Source of the DNA: Xiphophorus maculatus
Lineage: Eukaryota > Chordata > Actinopteri > Cyprinodontiformes > Poeciliidae
DNA length: 64,000 nt
Assembly: GCF_002775205.1 (NCBI RefSeq)
Contig: NC_036454.1
Location: 3,217,382 to 3,281,381, forward strand
Direction: 5' to 3'
Shown here: piece by piece, positions 21,073 to 33,233 of the stretch
How positions within the stretch are numbered: the first letter of the stretch is position 1
How the letters are laid out: each line of letters begins with the position of its first letter
Position numbers and translations under genes: made by a program
Notes under the pieces: model-generated
Seen by the model: only the letters and a program-made list of their open reading frames with translations
Database searches by the model: none
Told to the model about the DNA's origin: nothing

Positions 21073-21127
<55 letters not shown>

Positions 21128-21172
21128 TTTGACTCTAGCCCAGGGGCCCCCATCCTCCTAAATCCGGCCCTG

Positions 21173-22030
21173 GGTGAGGCGATTCACAAGTCGACTGATG
21201 GGCAGTGGTGTTATAATGGAAGACAAGCTGTGGGAGATGTTCTGGCCAATTTTGTTTTTCGTCTGGCGCTAGGGAACGAATCAGATTGAACATAGTTCAA
21301 TTGTTCACATTGTCCATTTCCCTGTGGGTGGTAGGGCGTGGTGCGACTTTACTGAACTCCGTACAACTTGCATAACTGCTGTACCAGGACACCTTCAAAG
21401 TTCCTCCGCTGGTCAGAGTGGATACGGGCCGGCACTCCAAAACGGTAAAACCACTCTCGAACCAGGACCTTTGCCACCGTCGTCGCTTTCTGATCACGAG
21501 TGAGGATAGCTTGGGTAAACTTCGAAAATACATCCGTCATCACCATCACTGGCTGGTTCCAAAAGTGTAAAAGCAATGGTCAACAGCTGATTTGGTCTTG
21601 AAGCCAGAAAGTGACCCATAGGACCTCGAACTCTTGGCTGGGTGTTCTTAGCAAGGGAACACCTCTCACACTGTTGGCACCAATCCTTTACATCTTTATC
21701 CACTCCTAACCAGAAACACCTCTGCTTCACCACATCAGTTGTCCTCTCGACCCCCTGGTGGCCATGATGTTGATGAAGCTCCTGCAACACTTCTGTTTTT
21801 AGACTCTCTGGGAGAAGAAACTGAAGAACTTCTTTTCCACCATCTGGTCTCCATGTGTGCTGATACAAAATGCCTTCCTTCTGGACAATTTCCACTGTTT
21901 CAGAAGTCCACGGGCAACCGGCCCTAAACGCTCCTTTTCAGCTTGGCTCGGCACTCTTTGCTGCTGCCAAAACTCCAGGAAGGCTCAGCCCCTTGAAGCA
22001 GGCACATATCTTCTCTGCTGCGGGATGGTA
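21173..22030 (-). pseudogene. Gypsy pol, integrase zinc-binding and core part
   Basis: Minus strand, 21,895-21,576: H2C2 zinc-binding region (LHQHHGHQGVERT ... WCQQCERCSLAK) and the start of the core. In a second frame, 21,576-21,349: VMTDVFSKFTQAI and the second acidic motif in RIHSDQRRNFE. In the core start, IAFTLLEP has Ala where the family normally has the first catalytic Asp. The frame change comes near 21,540. Sequence at 21,900-22,030 continues upstream pol in a further frame. This copy is dead. Confidence 0.8.
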
Positions 22031-22454
22031 GGGCTTGTTATATATGTGCTCTGAACCTTCCTGTCAAACTGAAGGACTGAGCTTCCGGTACCAGAGTTTT
22101 GAGGAGGAGTCCTTTAGAAGAATCACCTTTAGAGATTCTGCTGCAGTCATTTGGTTGCACGCTGTTTGTTATTGCTCCACTGAGAACCATCATTTATCCC
22201 ACCAGACCACTTCCTGTTTTCTAGTCTGACACTCAGTCAGGTATCTGTCAACATACCAATGACCGTCACCGAGTTTGGTGTTTATTTAGTTCTGTTAAAG
22301 TCATTTTCTCTCATTTCATCAGAGTAACATTGTTCTTTTCCTTCTGTTCAAACTGAAAACCTGATCCCAGTTTGTAACTGGAAAACCTTTGTCAAGTTAA
22401 GATTTAGTTTTTCACTGTGGTAAATTACAACTTGACCTGCCAAGGTTTGGTTTT

Positions 22455-23090
22455 AGGATGTGTTCACATCAGGAAAATCCTTTGGTCCGCTCGTTTGGGC
22501 CGAACCAAACAAACTTTATTTTATTCGTTTGGTGCAGTTTGCTTTCATATTGTGCTGTTTGGAAGCAGACTATAATTTGTAAATAGTATTAAAGGTGACA
22601 ATCTTTGCTCCTATTGGACGGAGCACAGACCCAAAGAAAACAAACTTTGGAAGTTGTGGGTTTTGCATCTTTGTTTTCACATTTGTGCTGCTGCTAAAAC
22701 TGTAAAATCATCATGAATGTCACTTTGTACAACACTGGTTTCACAATGGGATTTTTGTCATTTTTCAACGCTGTTGGAAAAAGCTGCTGCAAGCTGAATG
22801 AGACGAGATGGAGCAGAAAATAGCAGATCAGGTACAATTTCAGTACAATCAGTACGTGCAGTGGTAGTGTCAGCGACAACGAAGAGCTTATTTTTACTAT
22901 GCTGCCAGGCAACGGTGGCTCGTGAAGTCCAAAAAGACATGGATGGGATCGATTCTGGTCTGTATTTGTTCACACCCAAGGCGAACAACACCAGAATTCA
23001 CTTTGAAGTGGACCGAGACCAAATCAAAAAGTGGGTCTCAGTCTGGTTGTTTGGTCGGCATTAGAGCTGGTTTGAGTGTTTTCACACCTG
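22455..23090. repeat. MITE-like repeat shared by units 1 and 2
   Basis: Begins near gtgttcacatcaggaaaat and ends near gttttcacacctgcacaaa, with internal TTTGGTCCGCTCGTTTGG. Unit 2 copy at about 32,605-33,065 lacks about 170 internal bases. A related diverged piece is at about 44,660-44,800. I cannot assign a superfamily. Confidence 0.4.
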
Positions 23091-23099
23091 CACAAAAGG

Positions 23100-24639
23100 T
23101 CTTGTATTGTAATATTACTGAAATAATACAAGAATGAAGTCATTGTATTTTGTGAATAATGTCGTTATATTACGAGAAGTAACGATATGATTAGAATAAA
23201 ATCTTAATAATATGGGAATAAATTCATTATTTCAAGAATAATGTTGCAATATTACAACTTTAATCTTGTCATATTGTTTTATTGTAGTAATATTAATATT
23301 ATGACTTTATTCTCATATTAGAAGTTTGATCTCATTATTTCGACTTTATTCTCATACTTTAATCTTATAATTTTATTACTTCTTCTCATAATTTAAAGCT
23401 TAATTTCTTAGCGTGGCCTTAGCCTAATTACCCATGGAGTGTTGTAGAAGATTTTCTTGGTTATTTTCTCGTGTGTGTGTGGTAATGTGGCCTTGTTTTC
23501 TTTTTCTTTTTTTCGTTAATTAATTTCTTAGTTAATTTCTTGTTTCTTACATTGATATTTGGATTGCTTGTTATATTTTGAAGTAATTTACTTTTCTTAT
23601 TAGATTTAGTTTGGGTTAACTTCTGTTGCATCTTTTTCTGATCTTGTGTTGCTTTTGAGGTGACATTACCACTCATACCCAGAAATTTCTGTGCTGCCCA
23701 CTGCAGCAGCACAGGTGTTCTCCATTAGCTAAGCAGCGTGCAGACATGGAAGCCGGTAATAAAGAGGTAGCTGTGCAGTTGAAGCAAGAGACGGAACCGG
23801 ACAGATCACAGGTGTAGGAGCAGCAGGGCAGCGGGACTGGTGGACTGGTTGCCGCAGTGATTCATCCAACTGGTCGCCGTCGAGAAACGGACGACCGGGT
23901 GTTGGAGCACGAGTGGCCGGATCGCCGCCGAGATGTGCTGCTGTGAACCGTCAGGATGTGAAGTCTTTTCACCAGACATTATTCATTTTAAATATGCAAC
24001 CAGCATGTTAGTTATCTATATTTGATAGTTATTATTGTTGTTGGGGCTGCATGATTATAGAAAATATTGCGATTGCAATATCAGTTTCAAAATTTCAATA
24101 TTTGCTTCTTCTCTTACTCATACCTCATACCACCATATGCAGAGGACAGTCATCTGCATATGGTGTGAGCATCTCCTGTTATGAGACTGTCCAGCTGGAT
24201 AAATGTTACATAAACATGAAAAAAATAAGTTCATAACACTTGAAACATACTAGCCAACAATTATTGCATTCCCAACAGTCTTGCAATATGAATATTGCAC
24301 ACTGATAATGTGACGACTATATGTTGGTGTCATATTATTGTGCAGTCCTATTTTAAATCAAAACTTCAGAATGTTTGAGTTTATTGACACTCCATTCTGA
24401 GTAAAAGTATAGTTAGTTTTCCTGATTGATAATAGCTTTGAGTTAATAATAGCACTTACGCACAAACACGCCCTACCTTCAGAGAGGTTTTAACAGCAGT
24501 CTGATTGTGAGATTCCCCATGGAGGGATTGCCTGAAGAGAAAAACAGCAATTAAAGAATCTTGGTCCACAAAACACATAGTTGATGAAGTTATGGGTCAG
24601 AAAATTAGAATAAGAACCGAATGTGTGAAGAAAACATAA
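23100..24639. other. inter-unit spacer, repeats and no supported gene
   Basis: 23,100-23,400 is AT-rich with many variants of attattgacttta-like words, a common fish low-complexity repeat. 23,461-23,712 has a Lys-rich minus-strand frame next to a GTGT repeat, which I do not trust as a gene. 24,131-24,163 is a hairpin (accatatgcaga and its complement). 24,366-24,480 resembles 2045-2155. A possible small minus-strand exon is at 24,477-24,531. Confidence 0.5.
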
Positions 24640-25299
24640 TCAAAAAGTCACTGAAAGTATAAAAAGCAGCATGAACCTACAAGAGAAGAAAATACATTTT
24701 TCAATGACATCAAAAGATTATATTGTACAAACATGATAATATTGCATAAACTGATAAACATGATCAATAAATCACATATCCATAAAAAATAATAAGTGGG
24801 TTCTGATGTGGAATAAATGCAAACCCTACAGTGTAGTTGTCTTTGTTATGCATTTCCACCAGCAGATTAGGGCCACAAAAACATAAAAATATTTTATGAA
24901 TATTTATGATGCATAAAATAATCCAGGTCAAGTTTGATCATTCATAAAGTTGCCGTTTTCAAAACAGGACCAACTTCAATTGTTTTTAAAGACTTAATCC
25001 ACTTTGTGACGTTCAAATAAACAGCGAACTAGTCCTTTACTCTAATGCTCACATAAAAGCTAACAGTGAATTGCTAGGTTAAGCATTGTCCTAGCTTGTT
25101 TATTTCAGTATTAGTCTGGAACAAACTCACATCTAAAAAGAACCGTCGTTTTAGACTTTGAGTGAATCCAAACAAACACACAGAAAACAAGAAGGTAACG
25201 TGTCAGTTATTTCAGCTAACGTTCACTAGCTATCTACTAGCCAAAACAAGCCGAAACAGATACATAAATTAGCAGTTTGAACAAATTAAACCTGCCGAC

Positions 25300-25339
25300 C
25301 TTTTCTGGAAAGCAACGCTGCCGACTCACTCGCTTCCAT
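25300..25339 (-). other. candidate first coding exon, unit 2 copy
   Basis: Identical in sequence to 682-721, with the ATG at 25,339. Same caution applies: a weak donor, no confirmed downstream exon, and no product recognised. Confidence 0.2.
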
Positions 25340-27771
25340 ATTTACTAAAGTTAACTTCCTTATTTCCACTTTACTAAAACTTTTAAGAGTTTAGTTTCAG
25401 AAGTGCTAAATAATCAGACGTTAAACTGAGTCCATAAGAACTGAGCTCGCGCATCCGCATTTGAAACTACCGCGAGTGTTCTCCTCCTCTTCACTGATTG
25501 GACAGTCTGAACGTTTGAATAAAAAAATTGTTCCAAGGACAATACGCTTGCGCACAATTATTGTGCTGATTGGGGGAAAGATGTAAACAAACCACGAAAA
25601 GAGGACAGACGTTTCTGGGATTCTGCATTTTTGCTCCGGAATAAAAAAATGAACAAATACATACTTTATATTTAGTTAACATGTTAAAAAAGGCAATTAC
25701 GATGAAAAACATTTTGTGCAAAATTTGGGCGTCTTTGTTAGAATAAACTCTATATGCTTCAAGCCTATGATAGATAATATTTGTCAAGGTTCATGAAATA
25801 AAAATCTGATTAAAATGAGACACATACAAAGCAAGATCTACAGAGTTCAATTAAATTGTATTTTATGGATATGTCAGTTGAATAATTAAACAAATGTGAT
25901 TCAACATACAAAAATATATACAAATACAAAATATAAAGTAATGTAGAGTAATGATCATGTAAAATGGATGAGGATTATTTAACCATTTTTGGTTGTGTAT
26001 GAACTGATGCTGCTGTATATAAAGTGCAATGCAAAAGTACTCATACTTTTGCATTTTTTAATTTGTATTAAATTGGTCATCTAAAAAGTGTGCATTTGTA
26101 TAATTAGTGGATTAATTGTTTTCTAATAGTACATTGAGATGTTGCGTGACTTCATTATATCTCTGCCACTATGTTTAAGTCAGCTGTAGTGCTAGTGATC
26201 CTGCAGTAACAACTTTCTCTAATTAAAGACTAATTATTCATCTTTTCACTTTTTGTCACATTACCTTTTCACAGACACTAACTTGGTTGTGTATGAACTG
26301 ATGCTGCTGTATTGTGCAAAACACAATGTCCAGTTTACATTTTATTTTTTTATGTATGGAACCTCAAGTGAATCCAGCAGCTCCAGGCATTGCATCATAA
26401 ACACAGAGAAAAGTCAGGAAAAGCCTTAGAATGAGGCATGAGAGACAGAACCAGGCAGAACCACAAGTAAACCTGTATGGTTCTGATAGGAACATCTGGA
26501 CCAATCTGATCTCTGATTTATGATGGAGTTTGATTATGAAGGGCTTTATATGCGAGAAAGAGAATTTTAGATTCTGTTCTGAATTTATGAAGAGAAGTAA
26601 GTAAGGACCTGGTGGATGATACGAAACAACAAACTAAAATAGTTCTTTGCATCTAGGATAATGGAAACAAAGGTTTTTAAAAGTTTGGGAATCTCTGCTT
26701 TACCAGACCAGTCAATCCAGACCACATGATTGAAATCTGCTGCCATCTAGCGGCAGCTTCCTGACATGCACAATAACTGATCACCATCTGTTACACAGAT
26801 TAATATCCTGATTTTAATTCATTGATATTAAAATTTAAAAGATTCTTGAACAAATATTTCAATTCCTTTATAAAGAAGAACATAAAACATTTTATTGCCT
26901 AAAGTAGCTTTCCTTTAGCGACCGCTTGATTAGCTGTAGCAAAGGATGAATCTGTAGCTAAAAAAATACCGCTAACATTTTAGGATGATCGTCCAGTGAT
27001 CTGTGGGTCGCCGGTTCGAATCCCCACTTCGACTCTCTGTTGTGTCTGTGGGCAAACACTTCAAAGGCCTGCTCCTGGGGCCACCAGCAGGTGGCGCTGG
27101 AGCATGACATCAATAAGGTGTAGAGCTTATCTGTTGATTATTTTTCTTGCATTAACTGATCATTAATTGGATGCAAATGGTCCTTAATGGGGCATTTTTA
27201 CTTCTTTTTCTTTCTTTTTTTATTTTTACATAATTTAATCAGGTGAACCTAAAACTGACACTTGAGAATTTCTGGGTAGAACATTATGACATTACACCCA
27301 AAGTAGATTTTACTTCTTAGATGCAAATATGACTAATTTTTGAACAGTTTTGGCTTAATTACTGCTCTGACTATGTTGTTTGTTCAGTAAATGGCCATTT
27401 TTGTTGAGTCTGTATACTGAGTTGATTGTCTGGGTAATAAATTCATCTCGGTTAATAATTGATTCAGCTCTACCGTTGTTACTCTGTAGCCTTTCTACAA
27501 CTGAAAAACAAAAGTCAGGTAAATCATACTGGATTAGCTGACCTTTCTTTACGGGAAATCAGTACCGCTAAAATGTATGGCAGGTTCAAAAGTTTAAAGC
27601 TGTTGGAGGTTGATCCAAATATATCTATATATTGTTTCTCATTTAAGTTAAGGAGAATAAACACATTATATGTATGTTTTAAATGACAAGTTGTGCTCAC
27701 TCTGTAGAGCAACTACATGTTGTACTGTAAATAATACACATAATACATAAATAATATATATATTTTGGATC

Positions 27772-27777
27772 TTTATT
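27772..27777 (-). terminator. il1b copy 2 polyadenylation signal candidate
   Basis: AATAAA on the minus strand about 330 bases after the stop codon, at the position equivalent to 13,216-13,221 in copy 1. Confidence 0.5.
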
Positions 27778-27854
27778 TAATACATTTGCATGTTTTCTAA
27801 ACAGTGATTAACAAGCGGATTTCCAGATCATGAATATAAAATTACCAGTTTTGC

Positions 27855-27875
27855 ATAAATACATAAATAAATATT
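27855..27875 (-). promoter_or_regulatory. AU-rich element in il1b copy 2 3' UTR
   Basis: Three ATTTA pentamers, as in copy 1. It predicts a short-lived, inducible mRNA. Confidence 0.7.
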
Positions 27876-28104
27876 AAAAATCAAGTCATAAATATTAAGC
27901 CAAACATATTCACACAGTAATGCTTCTTGGACGGCACAATGGCGCCACCTTGTGTAGAAATTTGACAAAGTCAATACATTAGGCAGTATCCTTTCTGTAC
28001 TTGGTACATACAGTGAAATACTACGTTGAACACACACGTCCATCCAGCAGAGTGTGGTTGTCCTGTTAGCGATCCAACTGATGAGCGCCTCCTTCAGGCC
28101 GGGT

Positions 28105-30258
28105 TCAGCTCTGCCGCTGGATGGAGAAGGTTCTGTAGCGGGAGGCAGACTCCTGGCACATGGCCACAGGTCGGTTGTTGTCGGTGGCGGTGCTGATGTA
28201 CCAGTTTGGGAAGAGAGCGGACATCAGAGTGCTGATGTTCACCGCCATGTCCCGTTTGTAGAACAGGAAGCGCCTCATGTCGCTCTCTACGCTGATCTCA
28301 GAGAGGCTCGCTTTGTCCTCCACTTCCTGGAAATAAACAACAAAAAAGATCAGTCAGAAAGTTTTTCACTGGAACTTTCAGATGATTTAATGTCTGCAGA
28401 TCGCTGGCGGTGGGATTAGAGGGAGGAGCTTACCTCCAGATGCAGCGTTGGTTTGTCGCCATCCTTGTGGCAGGACAGGTAGAAGTCAGTGTCTCTGATG
28501 CCCAGAACCACAGGCTGGCCCAGCCCAGTGTCGGGAGTCAGGTGAACGTAAGTCGCCATGTTCAGGTAAACTGAGGAAAAAATCAATAAAATATGTTAAT
28601 AAATGAAGAGAAGTCATAGTCACTGCAAAAATACAAAATATTAAAAAATTATTTTCTGGTCTAGTTTCTAGTGCAAGTATATTAGTGGACTTGAAATTTA
28701 AAAGAATAACTTACAAGTAATGTTTCAGCAAGAATTAGAAGATTTTTTTTAATTAAGTAATTCTACAATATTGTTTAAAAAAGTTGCAGATTAATTTGAT
28801 GAAGTATTAGTATCAACCTGTAAAAAGATTTCCATTATTACTTTATTTGAAGAAATACTCATCAAAATAATCTGCCAATGAAGCTGATACTTTTTCATCA
28901 ATATTAAGGAATTATTAACTTAAAACAAGCTCCTATATGTTGCTTAAAAGTTACTTTTATTTAGTTTTGACTCATATCTCAAATGTACTATGATAACTGC
29001 ACTAGAAACTACATCAAAATACTTGGTAAGATTTGGGGTTTTGCAGTGCTCTCTATATTTTCTGTAAGTTTATTTGAAATTATAAATGTCTAAGCAACAC
29101 AAACTATCAATTTAGTTGCATCTTAACTTCTTTTTTCTTCAGTTTATTCTTAAAATTAAAAACTGAGGTTATGCAAAGTCTAAATATCTGATCTGACAGG
29201 AAGAGGGAAGTTTGCAGAATTAAAATCCGGTTTTACCTTTGCGGCTGTCGTTGCCTCCCTGCAGCATCACTGCCAGAAGCTCCATGTTGTTCCGGACCAG
29301 AACCAGGCTTCTTTTCTGTCCGTCTGTCACAGAGCAGGGATGTTCTTCCCTCCTGCTGAACTGACCCGGTCCAGCTGAAGTCCTCTCAAAGATGAATCTC
29401 TCTAAATGAAGAAGTACGCCTGGTTAGTTTGCTATTATACTTTTTAAAAATGGACCAATTCCTAATTGCACTTTCTGAATCATTTGAAAGAAGGTTTGCT
29501 GCGGTTTATTTTTTGCATGTTTGACCATCGTAGTCACATAATTGTTTTAGTCAGAGTCAGTTTCTTTATTATTTATTTTACATTGGCTGTTCTGACTGAA
29601 CAAATTAAAGTTGTATTTACATGTTTGACCAAGATTGTGAAGCTGTTAATTGCATTTAAAGGTGCTGTATTGGTGCAGAGTTTTTTTCAATCAATAAATT
29701 GAGAAAAAAAAAACATTCTATAAAGAATTGCAATTTCTTGTCCTGGAAATTTAGAATCGATTCAAAATGTTCAAAAGTCAATTTTAGTCTGCTTAATTTT
29801 GAATAATATTTAGAAATTTTCTTTTTATTTAAGATAAAGGAAGGCAGCTAGGCTAACATTACACTGGTAATAGAAGGTACAGAATTTTATGCATAAACTT
29901 ATTTTGTTTAAAGTGTGAAATCGTAGGGTATCAAATCAGTAAGCAAATGTTTATTTCAAACAATTGGCTTAAAATGAATGTCCTATTTGTTTGCACTATC
30001 TTTTCTCTTGTCAGTCAAATAATAGAATCTGAGCTTACCTTCCACCACGCTCTCCAGCATGATGCTGAGCAGGCTTTCGTCGCTGAAGTCGGGGCTCAGG
30101 ACCGACTCTGACATGCCGGCCTTCAGCCTCTCCATGGCGATGATCAGGTTGGCGACGCACCTCATGGATGGGGGCTGATGGGAAATCTCCAAATCTACTC
30201 CTTTGGGCATCTTCTTGGTCCACATCTGGCTGATGCTGCAGTTCTTCTTGGACTCCAT
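28105..30258 (-). CDS. il1b: interleukin-1 beta, copy 2 (intact)
   Basis: Cytokine precursor acting on the IL-1 receptor after release from activated leukocytes. Coding exons (minus): 30,258-30,039, 29,401-29,237, 28,570-28,434 and 28,326-28,105. They are joined in phases 1, 1 and 0 with GT-AG borders and give 247 residues, the usual size in fish. Exon 2 (from 30,285) opens with 27 bases of 5' UTR. The prodomain ([13 protein letters not shown]..., about residues 1-105) is followed by a beta-trefoil domain. The family signature FPNWYIST lies near residues 213-220 and the C-terminus is [11 protein letters not shown]. No caspase-1 site of the mammalian kind is evident, as is usual for fish. Residues 62-73 ([12 protein letters not shown]) are absent from copy 1. 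Confidence 0.95.
28621..29048. repeat. palindromic MITE (CACTGCAAAAA family), copy b
   Basis: Complete copy in il1b copy 2 intron between exons 3 and 4. It starts cactgcaaaaatacaaaat and ends ggggttttgcagtg, inverted ends of about 11 bases. It is orthologous to copy a, so older than the duplication. Confidence 0.75.
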
Positions 30259-30425
30259 CTGGATTGTGATTTGAAAACAAAAGTTCTGTAGGGAGAAAAA
30301 AGACCAAAAATTAAATGTTGGTTAAATTCAAGCTTGTAGAAACCAGCAGAAGCTAAATCAATACCCTACTTTAGCTTTCTAGGAATATTTGCAGCTGAAG
30401 CTCCAACAAGTAAAGGCCAGTTTAC

Positions 30426-30495
30426 CTGAAGAAGGCGACTGAAGAGAAGCTGTGCTGCTGGGTTTGCTTTGTTATCAGTGGTGCTGATGTTCTGC
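30426..30495 (-). other. il1b copy 2 non-coding exon 1
   Basis: Donor CTTCAG/GTAAAC at 30,425. The start is estimated from the TATA-like box at 30,518-30,526. Same structure as copy 1. Confidence 0.6.
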
Positions 30496-30517
30496 CTGTC
30501 TGAGCTGACCTGCTGGC

Positions 30518-30526
30518 CTTTTAAAG
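30518..30526 (-). promoter_or_regulatory. TATA-like box of il1b copy 2
   Basis: CTTTAAAAG on the minus strand immediately upstream of exon 1, unchanged from copy 1. Confidence 0.6.
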
Positions 30527-33123
30527 ACACGGAGAGGGAAGTTTTCTCAGAGCGGATGTGGGACGGCTCACTGCTGCGCTCACTGGTGATGCAACCTTGT
30601 ACTTACTGAGGATGATTGCAAAATAAAGTGCAAAATAGTTAAGAGCAACAATAAAACCTGCTCTGACACGTAGGACTCGTCACACGACAACATGCGAACC
30701 TTCAGGGCCGGTTTCTGTTTTACAGCTCAGAGTAAATAATACCTCGATCTTCCACTTCATGGGCTTCCACTGTTTTATAACCAGCTGGCAAAGCAGCAGG
30801 AGTTGGTACTAGAAGTGAATCTAAAAAAAGAAATAATTTCCCATTTTTAGAACAAATTTTAGCAGCAGCTTCCCTCCAAAAGAAAGTTTACATAAATGTA
30901 AAACCCAATAAATTAAAATTAAAATCTGTGTATATGATATAGAGCTAGGTAACTAGATAGATGGACCACATCACAGTTCATTCTATAATGTGTGTAAAAA
31001 TGTATACATAATTTAAAATGCATATACATTATATTGTATATACATTATATCTATAGTACATAATGATAACTCCAAAATCATCTTGAAATTATGATCTTGT
31101 GATCTCACTCCAATGGCTGAATAACTTTAAAATCCATCCAATATTCATTTGGTAAACAGAGCGCTGCTGTGTGACGTCAACCATCTTCTTCTGCGCATGC
31201 CGGTCGCTTTGGGGTCTGATTGGATGTGGAGTCGGACCAGGACTGGTGGGATTGGGATGTGATGCGCTTTGCTAGCGTTACCATTAACCATATCATTGCA
31301 CAATTTGATATTTCAAGCATAAATTCGCTTAATGGAAAATCGACCAATTAAAAAAAAAAAACGTTTTTCAATAAAAAAAGTTTTGAGGTGATTGTTTTTG
31401 GCTCCATCAAATTATGTTCACTTCACAAAATTGCAATGGAAACAATTGTTTCGGCGTCATTTAAGTCATATGATTAACAACCGGACGCTGCCTTTAATGA
31501 AAACCACGAAGAAGAAATCAACCGGAAGTATTTGGAGGATCTTGGTCCTGCATGTTTTTTACATTAATTTATCTCGTGAACAAACTTATTTACATGTCAT
31601 TTTAATTATTTTTCTTATTTAGTAGAAACACCGCAATTGTGAAATTGTGCTTAACGAAGTACTGGCATCGTTTTGTGCACATTTGTAATGGAACAGACTG
31701 CTTTCATAAGCTCATATTTATAATTTTCAGCCGTTGTTTACATCCAGATTCAGAAGGTCTGGCTTCTTCTGGGGCAGAATTAGGACCCATGTAAAAGACG
31801 ATATTAAATGACTGGTTAATGTTTTAACAAAATAAACTTGAAGTACCTGCGACATCCTCTTGCTGCTAAGCTAACTGCGACTTCACAAGGAAAAGTCATT
31901 TCTTCTTATTATTATTATTATTAATGGCGGTTGGCAAGCAGCTTTTAGATGTGCATTAGCGCCATCTACTGGAATGGAGTATGAAACGGGATGCTAAATG
32001 TAATACCATAGACATGAATATCTATATTACACAGATTTTAAGGATACTTCCGGCTGAACATATCAAAATAAAAGCACTAACCGTTCTGTTCATTGAGAAG
32101 TTTAGCATTTATTTACTTACTAAAACGTGCCTCATTATGTTATAATCTACTTGCTAAATTTGAACAACTTTACTATTAAGAATTGAGAATAAAGGTAAAA
32201 TGTTTCCCAATACTCTTAAAAAATCCAGTTCAGTGTGAGAAGAAAACCCTCTTCTCACTTAGACTCTCCCTTGACTTAGACTTGGATAACTGACATGTAC
32301 CAAGTTGGTTTAGATCTTTTTTCTCCCCTTTGTAGATAGAATCTCCATTTGAGACTGATATTAATTATTTAACCTCCATATCAAAATATATTCATGAAAC
32401 AGACCTGCAAATGTTTAAAATCTTAATTTTATACATATATTCATGTAAAAAAAGTACTAATTATGCAGCAATACTGTCTGGCCAGCATGTTTTACAGGAA
32501 ACCTGATCCCAGTTTGTAACTGGAAAACCTTTGTCAAGTTAAGATTTAGTTTTTTAGTTTTTCACTGTGGTAAATTACAACTTGACCTGCCAAGGTTTGG
32601 TTTTAGGATGTGTTCACACCAGGAAAATCCTTTGGTCCGCTCGTTTGGGCCGAACCAAACGGACTTTATTTTATTCGTTTGGTGCAGTTTGCTTTCATAT
32701 TGTGCTGTTTGGAATCAGACTATAATTTGTAAATAATATTAAAGGTGACAATCTTTGCTCCTACTGGACGGAGCACAGACCCAAAGAAAACAAACTTTGG
32801 AAGTTGTGGGTTTCAGTACAGTCAGTACGTGCAGTGGTAGTGTCAGCGACAACGAAGAGCTTATTTTTACTATGCTGCCAGGCAACGGTGGCTGGTGAAG
32901 TCCAAAAAGACTTGGATGGGATCGATTCTGGTCTGTATTTGTTCACACCCAAGGCGAACAACACCAGGAGTCATTTTGAAGTGGACCGAGACCAAATCAA
33001 AAAGTGGGTCTCAGTCTGGTTGTTTGGTCGGCATTAGAGCTGGTTTGAGTGTTTTCACACCTGCACAAAATGTCTGGACCAACGAGGGAAATGAACTCTG
33101 GTCCTGTTCAAGCAAAGTAAATG

Positions 33124-33125
<2 letters not shown>

Positions 33126-33204
<79 letters not shown>

Positions 33205-33233
33205 GTAGTAGTAATAATAATAATAAATTCCTG
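33126..33233 (+). repeat. (TTA)n microsatellite
   Basis: About 100 bases of TTA/ATT triplets with a GTA interruption near the right end, just beyond the end of unit 2. Confidence 0.95.

Larger units (their letters stand above)
18672..21172 (+). mobile_element. hAT transposon inserted in Gypsy
   Basis: 2501 bases bounded by inverted repeats CTGGGCCGGATTTTAG and the complement of CAGGGCCGGATTTAG, with the 8-bp target duplication GGTGAGGC at 18,664-18,671 and 21,173-21,180. The flanking Gypsy frame resumes on the other side, which confirms the insertion. It encodes broken pieces of a TTF-zinc-finger (ZMYM1-like) hAT transposase. Near the right end is an A-run, TA repeat and T-run (21,075-21,131). 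Confidence 0.92.
11170..23085. repeat. il1b locus duplication, unit 1
   Basis: Collinear with unit 2. 11,905-12,709 matches 26,315-27,117; 12,937-13,064 matches 27,126-27,295; 13,065-17,959 matches about 27,631-32,490; 22,357-23,085 matches 32,497-33,075. Differences are mostly insertions and deletions: a MITE at 12,710, an exon-2 repeat insertion in il1b, a 450-bp stretch near 17,280-17,740 missing from unit 2, and the 4.4-kb transposon nest 17,960-22,357. Unit 1 lacks the 1.4-kb A segment found in units 0 and 2. Confidence 0.88.
24640..33075. repeat. il1b locus duplication, unit 2
   Basis: The most complete unit: A segment 24,640-26,284, then 26,315-33,075 collinear with unit 1. It carries the intact il1b copy 2. 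It lacks the MITE, the Gypsy/hAT nest and the exon-2 repeat insertion of unit 1, but has about 335 bases (27,296-27,630) that unit 1 lacks. Confidence 0.88.

Noticed and set aside
23461..23712. Lys-rich 83-codon minus-strand frame
   Set aside because: Low-complexity AAA/AAG composition next to a GTGT repeat. No family recognised, and no splice partner that keeps a frame.
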